A stretch of 64,000 nucleotides of DNA from CAVPTL01 sp963794415 (GTDB taxonomy: Bacteria; Actinomycetota; Thermoleophilia; Gaiellales; JAICJC01). The notes beneath the pieces are model-generated. The model saw only the letters and a list, made by a program, of their open reading frames with translations. It had not been told where the DNA came from and did not search any database. This document shows, piece by piece, positions 9,566 to 17,900 of the stretch; position 1 is the stretch's first letter, and the number at the start of each line of letters is the position of its first letter. A program made the translations under genes and the position numbers. Location: the NCBI GenBank assembly GCA_963794415.1, contig CAWCDI010000001.1, positions 62,001 through 126,000 on the forward strand. Direction: 5' to 3'.

Positions 9566-10567
9566 GTGGACGAAACACCTGACCACCTGATCCGCATGCG
9601 CGCGGATCTCATGCACGCCGCGCGGATCGACACGCGGGCTGCGAAGCGGCGCCGCGGGCGCATCCGGCTGGGCGGAGTGGTAGTCGCAGCCGTGGCCGCG
9701 GTGGCGCTCTTCGCCGTTGGCCTGCCCTCGGGCGGTGGCGGCGGAGTGGCGCCGCACGTGGACGAGTCGCTCGCGGGCGTCCTCAGGACGGCGTCGATCA
9801 ACGCGGCCGGCCAGCCGGCGCTGCCGATCCCCGGCCCGGGGCACTACTACCACTACACCGACACGGAGCTCGGCTACATCTCCGAGCTGAACGGGGCGCA
9901 GGAGGGCTGCGTCACGTCGTGCCCGCCGCTGCCCTCCGACTGGGGCGTGAAGGCGTGGGCGAGAAGCGCGATGTGGATCTCGGCCGACGGCACCGCGCTT
10001 CGCACGACGAGCTTCGGCAAGCCGGTGATCCGAAACGCCCAGGTGCGCGCCGACCTGGCCGCGGGCAGGTACGCCGGCGCGTCGCTCAGCCGGCCGATGG
10101 GCCCGGCGGCGGCGACGTACTTCCCGGCGGGCGCCGCGAGCGGCTGGTCGTTCGGTGGGATGACGCTGAAGCAGGTCTACGCGCTGCCGTCTGACCCCGC
10201 GAAGCTCGAGCACATCGTGCGGGAGCGGGCGCAGGGGACGAAGAACCCCCTCAACGAGGAGATGTTCACGGTGGTGGGCGACATCATGCGCGCCGCGCCG
10301 CTTCGGCCGGAGGTCCGGGCGGGGCTCTTCACGGTGCTGAGCGGCCTCGACGGGGTGCAGCTGGTGGGGCACGTGCACGATCCGCTGGGCCGGCCGGGCA
10401 TCGAGGTGAAGATGGGCGGCGAGGAGCTCATCTTCGACGCCCACACGGCGCAGCTCCTGTCGGAGGGGGCCGGTGGGTACTCGGCCTGGACGGTGGTCAA
10501 GAGCCGCCCGCACATCCCGGCGGACGCCTATCCGGTGGACAAGGCCAAGCTGGCCGCAAAGAGCTAG
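9566..10567 (+). CDS. Membrane protein paired with the ECF sigma (CU044_5270-like, possible anti-sigma role)
   Basis: 333 residues: a short N-terminal cytoplasmic segment rich in Arg, one membrane helix (about residues 35-55, VVVAAVAAVALFAVG), then a large outside domain starting with GPGHYYHYTDTELGY. The layout of ECF sigma followed by a single-pass protein with a Tyr-rich motif after the helix matches the CU044_5270 family, found next to sigma factors in Streptomyces. GTG 9566 has AAGGAG 8 bases upstream. An anti-sigma or signal-sensing role is inferred from position only; no zinc anti-sigma motif is visible. Confidence 0.7.
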   Translation: MDETPDHLIRMRADLMHAARIDTRAAKRRRGRIRLGGVVVAAVAAVALFAVGLPSGGGGGVAPHVDESLAGVLRTASINAAGQPALPIPGPGHYYHYTDTELGYISELNGAQEGCVTSCPPLPSDWGVKAWARSAMWISADGTALRTTSFGKPVIRNAQVRADLAAGRYAGASLSRPMGPAAATYFPAGAASGWSFGGMTLKQVYALPSDPAKLEHIVRERAQGTKNPLNEEMFTVVGDIMRAAPLRPEVRAGLFTVLSGLDGVQLVGHVHDPLGRPGIEVKMGGEELIFDAHTAQLLSEGAGGYSAWTVVKSRPHIPADAYPVDKAKLAAKS

Positions 10568-10577
10568 CTGGCACGGG

Positions 10578-10608
10578 GTGAGTGGCGGTGCCCGACACCG
10601 CCACTCAC
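10578..10608. repeat. Extragenic palindrome, copy B (perfect 13-bp stem)
   Basis: GTGAGTGGCGGTG pairs perfectly with CACCGCCACTCAC around a CCCGA loop. It lies 10 bases after the sigma-associated gene. Its outer bases (GTGA...TCAC) and GGTG/CACC centre resemble copies A and C. It may also end transcription of the sigma operon, though no T-run follows. Confidence 0.75.
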
Positions 10609-10659
10609 GACCGCCACGGCGAGCCGGACGCCGTTCGGCCCGCGGCGCGTAGTGCAGTT

Positions 10660-10914
10660 ATGAATCTGCTGATGCCGTTCGCGGTGGTCCTGGCGGTCTT
10701 CGCACCTGCGCATGTCGTTCGTGATGGCGGCCTGCAGGCGGTCGTCCCGGCGGGATGGCACTCGCAGATCGTGTACGGCGGCTACTCGGGCAACGGGAGG
10801 CCGCTGCCGGTGATCCGCCTGAGCAACCGCCCGCTCCGGGATCAGGCGACGTGCGACGCGCCGATCGCGCCGGCCCGCGGGCAGGTGGTGCTGACGTTCA
10901 GGGGCGATGAATAA
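10660..10914 (+). CDS. Small exported protein of unknown function
   Basis: 84 residues. MNLLMPFAVVLAVFAPAHV is a plausible signal peptide, followed by a short mature part with VPAGWHSQIVYGGY and one Cys. Not recognised. Its stop TAA lies inside the left arm of palindrome copy C, so the repeat may have truncated a longer gene. The longer upstream frame from 10582 overlaps palindrome B and is unlikely. Confidence 0.45.
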   Translation: MNLLMPFAVVLAVFAPAHVVRDGGLQAVVPAGWHSQIVYGGYSGNGRPLPVIRLSNRPLRDQATCDAPIAPARGQVVLTFRGDE

Positions 10915-10938
10915 CCAGTGCCTGGCACCGGTTATTCA
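10908..10938. repeat. Extragenic palindrome, copy C
   Basis: TGAATAACC-A-GTGCC-T-GGCAC-C-GGTTATTCA: a 14-bp stem on each side of a central T with a single mismatch. It contains the stop codon of the small exported protein and ends 5 bases before the convergent dusB stop. It shares the GTGCCTGGCAC core with copy A (1433-1465). Confidence 0.8.
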
Positions 10939-10942
10939 CTCG

Positions 10943-12010
10943 TCAGCCGCCCCCGTAGATCGAGATCGGCAGGTCGAGCAGCCGGTCGGACTCCGACGTC
11001 GGCAGCAGGTCGATCTCCGCCTCGTGGGCGACCAGCAGGTCGATCGCCTCGGGGCAGGCGCGCAGGAGCACGGCTTCCGCGTCGGGCACCGTCTGGCAGA
11101 GCATCAGCTCGCCGCGCACCGCCCGCGCGCCGTCGGTGCCGCGCAGGTACCAGCCGTAGAACTTCCGCAGGAAGCCCACCGAGCGCTCCTCGCCCATCTC
11201 GCGCACCACCTCGCGCATGAACCGCACAAGCTCGGCATAGAGCTCGGGCTTCTCCGGCACGGCGGTCGCGCCGCCCGCCATCTGGTCGAGCGCCCACGGC
11301 CGGCCCTGCGCGCCGCGGCCCACCATCACCGCGTCGGCGCCGGTGGACTCGAGCACGATCTGCGCCCGCGCCCGGTCGGTGATGTCGCCCGAGGCGATCA
11401 CCGGGATCGACACCAGCTGCACCAGCTCGGCGGTGAGCGTGTGATCGGCGGTGCCCGTGTACATCTGCTGGGCGGAGCGGGGGTGGAGGGTGAGCCCGGC
11501 CACGCCCTCGGCCTCGAGCTTGGGCCCGAGCTCCAGGCAGGTGCGCGAGCCGTTCTTCACGCCGCGGCGCATCTTGATGGTGACGGGCACGTCCACGGCA
11601 TCCACCACCGCGCGCGCCAGCGAGCACGCGAGGTCGTGATCCTCGAGCGCGCTTGCCCCAGCGCCGGTCTTGGTCACCTTGCGCACCGGGCAGCCGAAGT
11701 TGATGTCGACGATGTCGGCGCCGGCCGCGACCACCATCTGGGCGGCCTCGGCCATGCGGTCGGGCTCGGATCCGAAGATCTGCACGGCCAGCGGATGCTC
11801 GTCGCGGGCGATGCGCAGGTAGTTCAGGGTGCGCTCGTTGCCGTAGGAGAGGCCGCACGACGAGACCATCTCGGAGCACACGAGCCCGGCGCCGAAACGG
11901 CGGCCCTGCCGGCGGAACGCCTGAACCGACACGCCGGCCATCGGCGCCAGTACGATCCGCGACGGAATCTCGACGTCGCGGATGTGCCACTTCTCGGTCA
12001 GCGGGTTCAT
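10943..12010 (-). CDS. dusB: tRNA-dihydrouridine synthase (DusB family)
   Basis: Reduces uridine to dihydrouridine in tRNA D-loops using FMN and NADPH. 355 residues. LAPMAGVSVQAFRR opens the TIM barrel, INFGCPVRKV holds the catalytic Cys, KMRRG and LTLHPRSAQQMYTG follow, and VMVGRGAQGRPWAL is the FMN phosphate site. TAGGAT six bases before the ATG suggests a leaderless message. It faces away from greA, whereas in B. subtilis dusB precedes lysS in the same direction, so the gene appears inverted here. Confidence 0.94.
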   Translation of the reverse strand: MNPLTEKWHIRDVEIPSRIVLAPMAGVSVQAFRRQGRRFGAGLVCSEMVSSCGLSYGNERTLNYLRIARDEHPLAVQIFGSEPDRMAEAAQMVVAAGADIVDINFGCPVRKVTKTGAGASALEDHDLACSLARAVVDAVDVPVTIKMRRGVKNGSRTCLELGPKLEAEGVAGLTLHPRSAQQMYTGTADHTLTAELVQLVSIPVIASGDITDRARAQIVLESTGADAVMVGRGAQGRPWALDQMAGGATAVPEKPELYAELVRFMREVVREMGEERSVGFLRKFYGWYLRGTDGARAVRGELMLCQTVPDAEAVLLRACPEAIDLLVAHEAEIDLLPTSESDRLLDLPISIYGGG

Positions 12011-12044
12011 GGCAGGATCCTAGCCAGCGTCGGCGAAATCGAGG

Positions 12045-12073
12045 TTTGCGGCTTCAACCGAAAGGGGTATAAT
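12045..12073 (+). promoter_or_regulatory. greA promoter with dyad around the -10 box
   Basis: TTTGCG (12045-12050), 17 bases, then a perfect TATAAT (12068-12073). The -10 is enclosed by GGGG and CCCC (12064-12077), forming a dyad. The predicted message has a leader of about 105 bases with nested stems: CTGGAG 12095-12100 with CTCCAG 12123-12128, enclosing GCTG/CAGC. Confidence 0.65.
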
Positions 12074-12187
12074 CCCCGATTCCTCGGTGCCGAACTGGAG
12101 AAAAAGTGCTGCAAATCAGCTACTCCAGGGAGACACCGTTCGTGTTGCGTGAAAGCCCGATGCAGGGCCCCCTATCAAGGATTTAGC

Positions 12188-12664
12188 GTGGAAAAGGATG
12201 TAATCCTCACCCCAGACGGTTACGAGCAGCTCAAGGCGCGTATCGAGGAGCTCGAGACCACCAAGCGCCGCGAGGTTGCCGGCCGCATCAAGGAAGCCCG
12301 CGACTTCGGCGACATCTCGGAGAACTCCGAGTACGACGACGCCAAGAACGAGCAGGCGCTCCTCGAGCACCGCATCGCGCGGCTCAAGGAGCAGCTGCGC
12401 TCCGCCCGCGTGATCGACGCCAAGGACGTCCCCACCGACATCGTGTCGGTCGGCTCCAAGGTGAAGGTCGAGGACGTCGATCACGGCGACCAGGACACGT
12501 ACGAGATCGTCGGCTCCGCCGAGGCGAACCCCGCCGTCGGCCGCCTCTCGAACGAGTCGCCTGTGGGCCGCGCGCTCATCGGCCACAAGAAGGGCGAGAC
12601 GGTCGAGGTGGCCGCTCCCGCCGGCGCCATCCGGCTCAAGATCGTGGAAATCAAGGCCGCCTGA
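12188..12664 (+). CDS. greA: Transcription elongation factor GreA
   Basis: Rescues backtracked RNA polymerase by stimulating cleavage of the RNA 3' end through the secondary channel. 158 residues. The N-terminal coiled coil runs to about residue 75 with the acidic tip GDISENSEYDDAK. The C-terminal FKBP-like domain includes NPAVGRLSNESPVGRALIG. GTG 12188 has AAGGA seven bases upstream; a long open frame reaching back to 10907 is antisense to dusB and not coding. lysS begins 13 bases after its stop. Confidence 0.96.
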   Translation: MEKDVILTPDGYEQLKARIEELETTKRREVAGRIKEARDFGDISENSEYDDAKNEQALLEHRIARLKEQLRSARVIDAKDVPTDIVSVGSKVKVEDVDHGDQDTYEIVGSAEANPAVGRLSNESPVGRALIGHKKGETVEVAAPAGAIRLKIVEIKAA

Positions 12665-12677
12665 CCAGGCGCCGCAT

Positions 12678-14132
12678 GTGAGCACAGACGCCGAAGCTCA
12701 GATCCGGGCAGATCGCCTGGCGAAGGTCGATGCCCTGCGCGCCGCGGGCGTTGACCCCTACCCGCCGCGCGCCGTCGATCGCGAGCCGGTCGCCGCGATC
12801 CACGCCCGCTATCCCGATCTCGAGGCCGGCTTCGAGACCGGCGAGCACGCGCGCATCGCCGGCCGCATCTCGGGCCGCCGCGGGCACGGCAAGGTGACGT
12901 TCCTGGATCTCACCGACCGCAGCGGCCGGCTGCAGCTGCACGCCACCCTCGACGTGCTCGGCGAGGAGCGCTATGCAGCGCTCCAGGACACCGACCTCGG
13001 CGACGTCGTCACCGCCGCCGGCGAGGTCATCATGTCGCGCCGCGGCGAGCTCTCGCTGCGCGTCTCCGAGTGGACGCTCCTGGCCAAGTGCCTGCGCCCG
13101 CTCCCCGAGAAGTACCACGGCCTGACCGACACCGACACGCGGCACCGCCGGCGCTACCTCGACCTCGCGGTCAACGAGGAGTCCCGCGCGCTTGCGATGG
13201 CGCGCCCGGCCGCGATCGCCGCGATGCGCCGGGTGCTCGACGCCGACGGCTTCGCGGAGGTCGAGACGCCGGTGCTGCAGCCGCTCTACGGCGGCGGCGC
13301 CGCCCGGCCGTTCACCACCTTCTACAACGAGTACGAGCGCGACTTCTACCTGCGCATCGCCACCGAGCTCTACCTCAAGCGGCTCATCGTGGGCGGCCTC
13401 GAGCGCGTGTACGAGATCGGCAAGGACTTCCGCAACGAGGGCCTGAGCTTCAAGCGCAGCCCCGAGTTCACCATGCTCGAGTGGTACCAGGCCTACGGTG
13501 ACCAGCACACCGGCATGGACATGACCGAGCGGCTCGTCGCTGCGGCGGGTGAGGCCGTGGGCTCGGCGATCGACCTCAGCCCGCCGTGGCCGCGCATCCC
13601 CCTCCGGCAGGCGATCATCACCGACGCCGGCATCGACCCGATGGCCGACCGCGACCTCGGCCGGCTCATCGCCCACATGCGCGCCGACGGCATCGACACC
13701 GCCGCCGACCACACCTGGGCCCAGGCCGTTGACCACCTCCTGTCGCACTACGTGGAGCCGAAGATCACCGCGCCGGTGTTCCTCACCGAGTACCCGGTTG
13801 AGCTCTCGCCGTTTGCCAAGCGCGACCCGGAGAAGGAGGGCATCGTCGAGCGCTTCGAGGCCTTCTGCAACGGGATGGAGATCGGCAACGGCTTCACCGA
13901 GCTGAACGACCCGGCCGAGCAGCGCGCCCGCTTCGAGGAGGCCCGCGCCGACGCCGCCGCCGGCGACGACGAGGCCGCCCCCATGGACGAGGACTTCCTG
14001 CTCGCCCTCGAGTACGGCATGCCGCCCACCGGCGGCGTCGGCCTCGGCATCGACCGCGTGATGATGCTCCTCACCGAGACCCATTCCATCCGCGAGGTGA
14101 TCCTGTTTCCCCCCAGCCGCGACGGCGGCTGA
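12678..14132 (+). CDS. lysS: Lysyl-tRNA synthetase, class II
   Basis: Charges tRNA-Lys. 484 residues: an N-terminal OB-fold anticodon-binding domain (GHGKVTFLDLTDRSGRLQL) and a class II core with motif 1 near RRVLDADGFAEVETPVLQP, motif 2 FRNEGLSFKRSPEFTMLEWY and motif 3 GLGIDRVMMLLTE. The GTG start lies just after greA, so the two are probably co-transcribed. The position between dusB and clpC matches the Bacillus order. Confidence 0.97.
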   Translation: MSTDAEAQIRADRLAKVDALRAAGVDPYPPRAVDREPVAAIHARYPDLEAGFETGEHARIAGRISGRRGHGKVTFLDLTDRSGRLQLHATLDVLGEERYAALQDTDLGDVVTAAGEVIMSRRGELSLRVSEWTLLAKCLRPLPEKYHGLTDTDTRHRRRYLDLAVNEESRALAMARPAAIAAMRRVLDADGFAEVETPVLQPLYGGGAARPFTTFYNEYERDFYLRIATELYLKRLIVGGLERVYEIGKDFRNEGLSFKRSPEFTMLEWYQAYGDQHTGMDMTERLVAAAGEAVGSAIDLSPPWPRIPLRQAIITDAGIDPMADRDLGRLIAHMRADGIDTAADHTWAQAVDHLLSHYVEPKITAPVFLTEYPVELSPFAKRDPEKEGIVERFEAFCNGMEIGNGFTELNDPAEQRARFEEARADAAAGDDEAAPMDEDFLLALEYGMPPTGGVGLGIDRVMMLLTETHSIREVILFPPSRDGG

Positions 14133-14298
14133 CCGAACCGCCGCCGTCCGGGTAACGAATCCGGATTGCAAGCGTTAAGGGTATTTGCAGGAACAAACTG
14201 CGCGGCTCGAAAGAACCGCTCAAGGGTGCGTGCGGGGTGACCGATTAGGGGGCCACGAACGTGCGACAAACCACACCGGAAGCCGAAAAGGTGGGTGC

Positions 14299-14304
14299 TA
14301 TAGT
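14299..14304 (+). promoter_or_regulatory. Possible clpC promoter -10 box
   Basis: In the 291-base gap between lysS and clpC, TATAGT follows GTGC, but no good -35 lies 16-18 bases upstream. The gap also holds a 10-bp palindrome TTTCATGAAA (14377-14386) and AAGGGG 8 bases before the clpC ATG. I see no CIRCE or CtsR-type repeat. Confidence 0.35.
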
Positions 14305-14423
14305 GCGATCCGTTCCCTCGATTACCGGAATGCAACCGATGCCTACGACGGACGGTTTGCACGCCGGCTTTCAGTGTTTCATGAAAACCATCATTTTCCA
14401 GATCAGCGACAAGGGGCACGAAC

Positions 14424-16976
14424 ATGTTTGAGCGCTTTACCGAGCGTGCCCGTCAGGTCGTCGTGCTTGCACAGGACGAGGCCCGCACGCTCAAGCACAA
14501 CTACATCGGCACTGAGCACATTCTGCTGGGGCTCCTCCGCGAGGAAGAGGGCCTGGCCGCGCGCGTACTCGACTCACTCGACATCACCGTGGAAGAGGTG
14601 CGCGCGCAGGTCGCCCGCATCGTCGGCCAGGGCGATGAGGTGACCACCGGGCAGATCCCGTTCACGCCTCGCGCCAAGAAGGTGCTGGAGCTGGCGTTGC
14701 GCGAGGCCCTGTCGCTGGGTCACAACTACATCGGCACCGAGCACATCCTGCTCGGGCTCGTGCGGGAGAACGAGGGGGTTGCCGCGCGCATCCTGCTCGA
14801 CTTCGACGCCGACGCCGAGAAGATCCGCAACGAGATCATCCGGATGCTGTCCGGCCCCGGCCGCCGTCAGGGCGCGGGTACCGGCGCCGCCGGCGAGAAG
14901 GGCGGCAAGAGCTCCAAGCTGCTCGACCAGTTCGGCCGCAACCTCACCAAGCTGGCCACCGAGGGCAAGCTGGATCCGGTCGTCGGCCGCCAGAACGAGA
15001 TCGAGCGCGTCATGCAGATCCTGTCGCGCCGCACCAAGAACAACCCGGTGCTGATCGGTGAGCCCGGCGTGGGCAAGACCGCTGTGGTCGAGGGACTGGC
15101 CCAGCGCATCTCGTCCAACCAGGTGCCCGAGCTGTTGAAGGGCAAGCAGATCTACACCCTCGACCTGGCCGCCCTGGTGGCCGGCTCCAAGTACCGCGGA
15201 GAGTTCGAGGAGCGCCTGAAGAAGGTCATGAAGGAGATCGGGCAGCGCGGCGACATCGTGCTGTTCATCGACGAGCTCCACAACCTGGTGGGCGCGGGTG
15301 CGGCCGAGGGCGCGATCGACGCGGCCTCGATCCTGAAGCCGGCGCTCGCCCGTGGCGAGCTGCAGACCATCGGCGCGACCACGCTGGACGAGTACCGCAA
15401 GTACCTCGAGCGCGACTCCGCGCTGGAGCGGCGCTTCCAGCAGATCAAGGTGGAGGAGCCCTCCATCGAGGACACCGTGCAGATCCTGCGCGGCCTCCGC
15501 GACCGCTACGAGGCCCATCACCGGGTCGCCATCACCGACGAGGCGCTGCAGGCCGCAGCCGAGCTGTCGGATCGCTACATCCAGGAGCGCCAGCTCCCGG
15601 ACAAGGCGATCGACCTCATCGACGAGGCCGCCTCGCGCATGCGCATCAAGCTGATGACCGCACCTCCCGTGCACAAGGAGCTCGACGACGAGATCGAGAC
15701 CGTGCGCAAGGAGAAGGAGTCGGCCATCGAGTCGCAGGAGTTCGAGAAGGCTGCGGCGCTGCGTGACTCGGAGCGCAAGCTGACTCTCAAGAAGCGCGAC
15801 CTCGAGGAGAACTGGAAGTCATCGGGCGAGGCAGAGCATGCCGAGATCGGCGAGGAAGAGGTCGCCGACATCGTCTCGATGTGGACAGGCATCCCCGTGT
15901 TCAAGCTGACCGAGGCCGAGTCGCAGAAGCTCATCCGCATGGAAGACGAGCTGCACAAGCGCATGATCGGCCAGCACGTGGCCATCGAGGCCGTGTCCAA
16001 GGCCATCCGCCGTGCCCGCGCCGGGATCAAGGATCCCAAGCGGCCCACGGGCTCGTTCATCTTCCTCGGCCCTTCGGGCGTCGGCAAGACCGAGCTGGCA
16101 CGCACGCTGGCGGAGTTCCTGTTCGGCGACGAGGACGCGATGATCCAGGTGGACATGTCCGAGTACATGGAGAAGCACGCAGTCTCCAGGCTGGTGGGCT
16201 CGCCTCCCGGCTACGTCGGGTACGACGAGGGCGGCCAGCTGACCGAGGCCGTTCGCCGCAAGCCGTACTCGGTGGTGCTGCTGGACGAGATCGAGAAGGC
16301 CCATCCCGATGTGTTCAACATCCTCCTGCAGATGCTGGAGGAGGGCCGCCTGACCGACGCACAGGGTCGCCAGGTCGACTTCAAGAACACCATCGTGATC
16401 ATGACCTCCAACATCGGCGCCTCGTCGATCGCCAAGAACAGCCAGCTCGGCTTCCAGGTCGAGGAGGCCGAGACGGGCGTCTCGTACGAGGACATGAAGA
16501 GCCGCATCATGGGCGACGTGAAGAAGGTCTTCCGGCCCGAGCTGCTCAACCGCATCGATGAGATCATCGTCTTCCAGAAGCTGACGAAGGACGAGATCAT
16601 GCAGATCGTCGATCAGCTCATGAAGCGGCTGCGCCAGCAGATGAAGATCCACGAGGTCTCCATCGAGCTGACCAACGCCGCCAAGGAGATGATGGTCGAC
16701 AAGGGGTACGACCCGACGATGGGTGCCCGGCCGCTGCGCCGCGCCATCCAGCGCTACATCGAGGATCCGCTGGCCGACTTCGTGCTGGCGCGCTCCCTGA
16801 AGCCTGGATCGACCGTGCTGGTCGACCATCACGAGGGCGACGAGGAGATGACCCTCCAGCTGATCGAGCCGGTCGATGTGCCCGATTCGCTGCCGGAGGA
16901 TCTCGTCCCGGCGGAAGGTCCCGCCGACGACGAGCCGACGTCCGACAACGCGGAAGACGGCGACTCCGAGAGCTGA
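14424..16976 (+). CDS. clpC: Clp protease ATP-binding subunit ClpC
   Basis: Hsp100 unfoldase that feeds proteins to ClpP. 850 residues, in order: two Clp N-repeats (FTERARQVVVLAQDEA..., and a second copy near residue 80), AAA-1 with GEPGVGKTAVVEG, a UVR segment (SQEFEKAAALRDSERKL), and AAA-2 with GPSGVGKTELARTLAEF and MSEYMEKHAVSRL. VGSPPGYVGYDEGGQL follows AAA-2's Walker A. The C-terminal 40 residues are acidic and variable. No ctsR or mcsAB precedes it, unlike Bacillus. A strong hairpin follows. Confidence 0.97.
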   Translation: MFERFTERARQVVVLAQDEARTLKHNYIGTEHILLGLLREEEGLAARVLDSLDITVEEVRAQVARIVGQGDEVTTGQIPFTPRAKKVLELALREALSLGHNYIGTEHILLGLVRENEGVAARILLDFDADAEKIRNEIIRMLSGPGRRQGAGTGAAGEKGGKSSKLLDQFGRNLTKLATEGKLDPVVGRQNEIERVMQILSRRTKNNPVLIGEPGVGKTAVVEGLAQRISSNQVPELLKGKQIYTLDLAALVAGSKYRGEFEERLKKVMKEIGQRGDIVLFIDELHNLVGAGAAEGAIDAASILKPALARGELQTIGATTLDEYRKYLERDSALERRFQQIKVEEPSIEDTVQILRGLRDRYEAHHRVAITDEALQAAAELSDRYIQERQLPDKAIDLIDEAASRMRIKLMTAPPVHKELDDEIETVRKEKESAIESQEFEKAAALRDSERKLTLKKRDLEENWKSSGEAEHAEIGEEEVADIVSMWTGIPVFKLTEAESQKLIRMEDELHKRMIGQHVAIEAVSKAIRRARAGIKDPKRPTGSFIFLGPSGVGKTELARTLAEFLFGDEDAMIQVDMSEYMEKHAVSRLVGSPPGYVGYDEGGQLTEAVRRKPYSVVLLDEIEKAHPDVFNILLQMLEEGRLTDAQGRQVDFKNTIVIMTSNIGASSIAKNSQLGFQVEEAETGVSYEDMKSRIMGDVKKVFRPELLNRIDEIIVFQKLTKDEIMQIVDQLMKRLRQQMKIHEVSIELTNAAKEMMVDKGYDPTMGARPLRRAIQRYIEDPLADFVLARSLKPGSTVLVDHHEGDEEMTLQLIEPVDVPDSLPEDLVPAEGPADDEPTSDNAEDGDSES

Positions 16977-16980
16977 GCGA

Positions 16981-17014
16981 TATCGCACCCCGGCGTTCGC
17001 GCCGGGGTGCGATA
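16981..17014 (+). terminator. Perfect 15-bp hairpin with TTCG loop after clpC
   Basis: TATCGCACCCCGGCG pairs with CGCCGGGGTGCGATA around TTCG (16996-16999), an extra-stable tetraloop. It starts four bases after the clpC stop and ends seven bases before the next ATG. No T-run follows, so it may act as a terminator or as an mRNA 3'-end stabiliser, and GATACT of the right arm could double as a -10 box for the next gene. Confidence 0.75.
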
Positions 17015-17021
17015 CTGCGCC

Positions 17022-17864
17022 ATGACCGAAATCGGCGATGGGGCTGTTTCCGGTTTGATCCGCTCCCATCTCGACCGCCTGTCGCCCAACGACCGGCGCA
17101 TTGCAACGCAGATTCTCGAGCATCCCGCCGAGGCGCCGTTCGAGACCGCCGAGTCGCTCGCCGCGAAGACCGGTGTGAGCAAGGCGGCCGTCGTGCGGTT
17201 CTCGACCCGCGTGGGCTACACCGGGTTTGCCGCGCTGCACGACGCGCTGGCGGCCGAGGCCATCGCGCGCCTGCGCCCTGCCGTGCGCACCGTCGAGGCT
17301 GCGAGCCATCCCGTCGAGCAGATGGTCTCCCAGGCCGTGGGCGACCTCGAGATGCTCGCCAACACCGTGGATCGCGGCCAGTTCGATGCCGCGGTCACGA
17401 TGCTCTGCGGCGGGGCCGGCAAGATTGGCATCTTCGGGCACCGCAAGTCGGCGGCCCTGGCGGAGTACGCCTACTACCTCCTGAACCCGCTTCTGCCCAA
17501 CGTCTGGCCCATCGCGGCTGGTGAGCCGACCATCGCCGACCAGCTGATCGATCTGGAGCCGCACGACCGCCTGCTCGCCTTCACGTTCCAGCGCTACGCC
17601 AAGGTGACCGGCGAGGTGGTGCGGCAGTTCCGGCAGGCCGGGGGCGAGGTGGTGCTGGTCACCGACGATCTGATGGCGCCGGCGGCCGGGCAGGCGAGCC
17701 AGGTGCTGGTGTGCCAGTCCCAGCGCCAGGGCTTTGCGAGCGCGGCTCCCGCGATGGTGGTGCTCGAGGCGCTGGCCGCCGCCATCGCGGTGCGCATGGG
17801 AGGGGCCCGCAACCGCCGGATGGACACCGCGGAGCAGCTCTGGAAGCAGTTCGGCACCTACTAG
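17022..17864 (+). CDS. MurR/RpiR family transcriptional regulator
   Basis: 280 residues. The N-terminal HTH of the RpiR type reads LSPNDRRIATQILEHPAE...ETAESLAAKTGVSKAAVVRF. The C-terminal SIS (sugar isomerase) domain contains GIFGHRKSAALAEYAYYLL and LLAFTFQRYAKVTGEVV. Such proteins usually sense a phosphosugar and control sugar use, but no sugar gene lies nearby. It interrupts the otherwise conserved clpC-radA pair. ATG 17022 is preferred over GTG 17007, which lies within the hairpin. Confidence 0.88.
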   Translation: MTEIGDGAVSGLIRSHLDRLSPNDRRIATQILEHPAEAPFETAESLAAKTGVSKAAVVRFSTRVGYTGFAALHDALAAEAIARLRPAVRTVEAASHPVEQMVSQAVGDLEMLANTVDRGQFDAAVTMLCGGAGKIGIFGHRKSAALAEYAYYLLNPLLPNVWPIAAGEPTIADQLIDLEPHDRLLAFTFQRYAKVTGEVVRQFRQAGGEVVLVTDDLMAPAAGQASQVLVCQSQRQGFASAAPAMVVLEALAAAIAVRMGGARNRRMDTAEQLWKQFGTY

Positions 17865-17900
17865 CCTCACCATCCGACCGCACTGCCACACTTCAGGGCC

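Noticed and set aside
10907..12187. Long plus-strand N-terminal extension of greA
   Set aside because: It is antisense to dusB, shows no similarity to GreA, and GTG 12188 with AAGGA upstream is the correct start.
14133..14423. CtsR, CIRCE or ClgR operator before clpC
   Set aside because: No matching repeat is visible; only a weak -10 and a short TTTCATGAAA palindrome were found.
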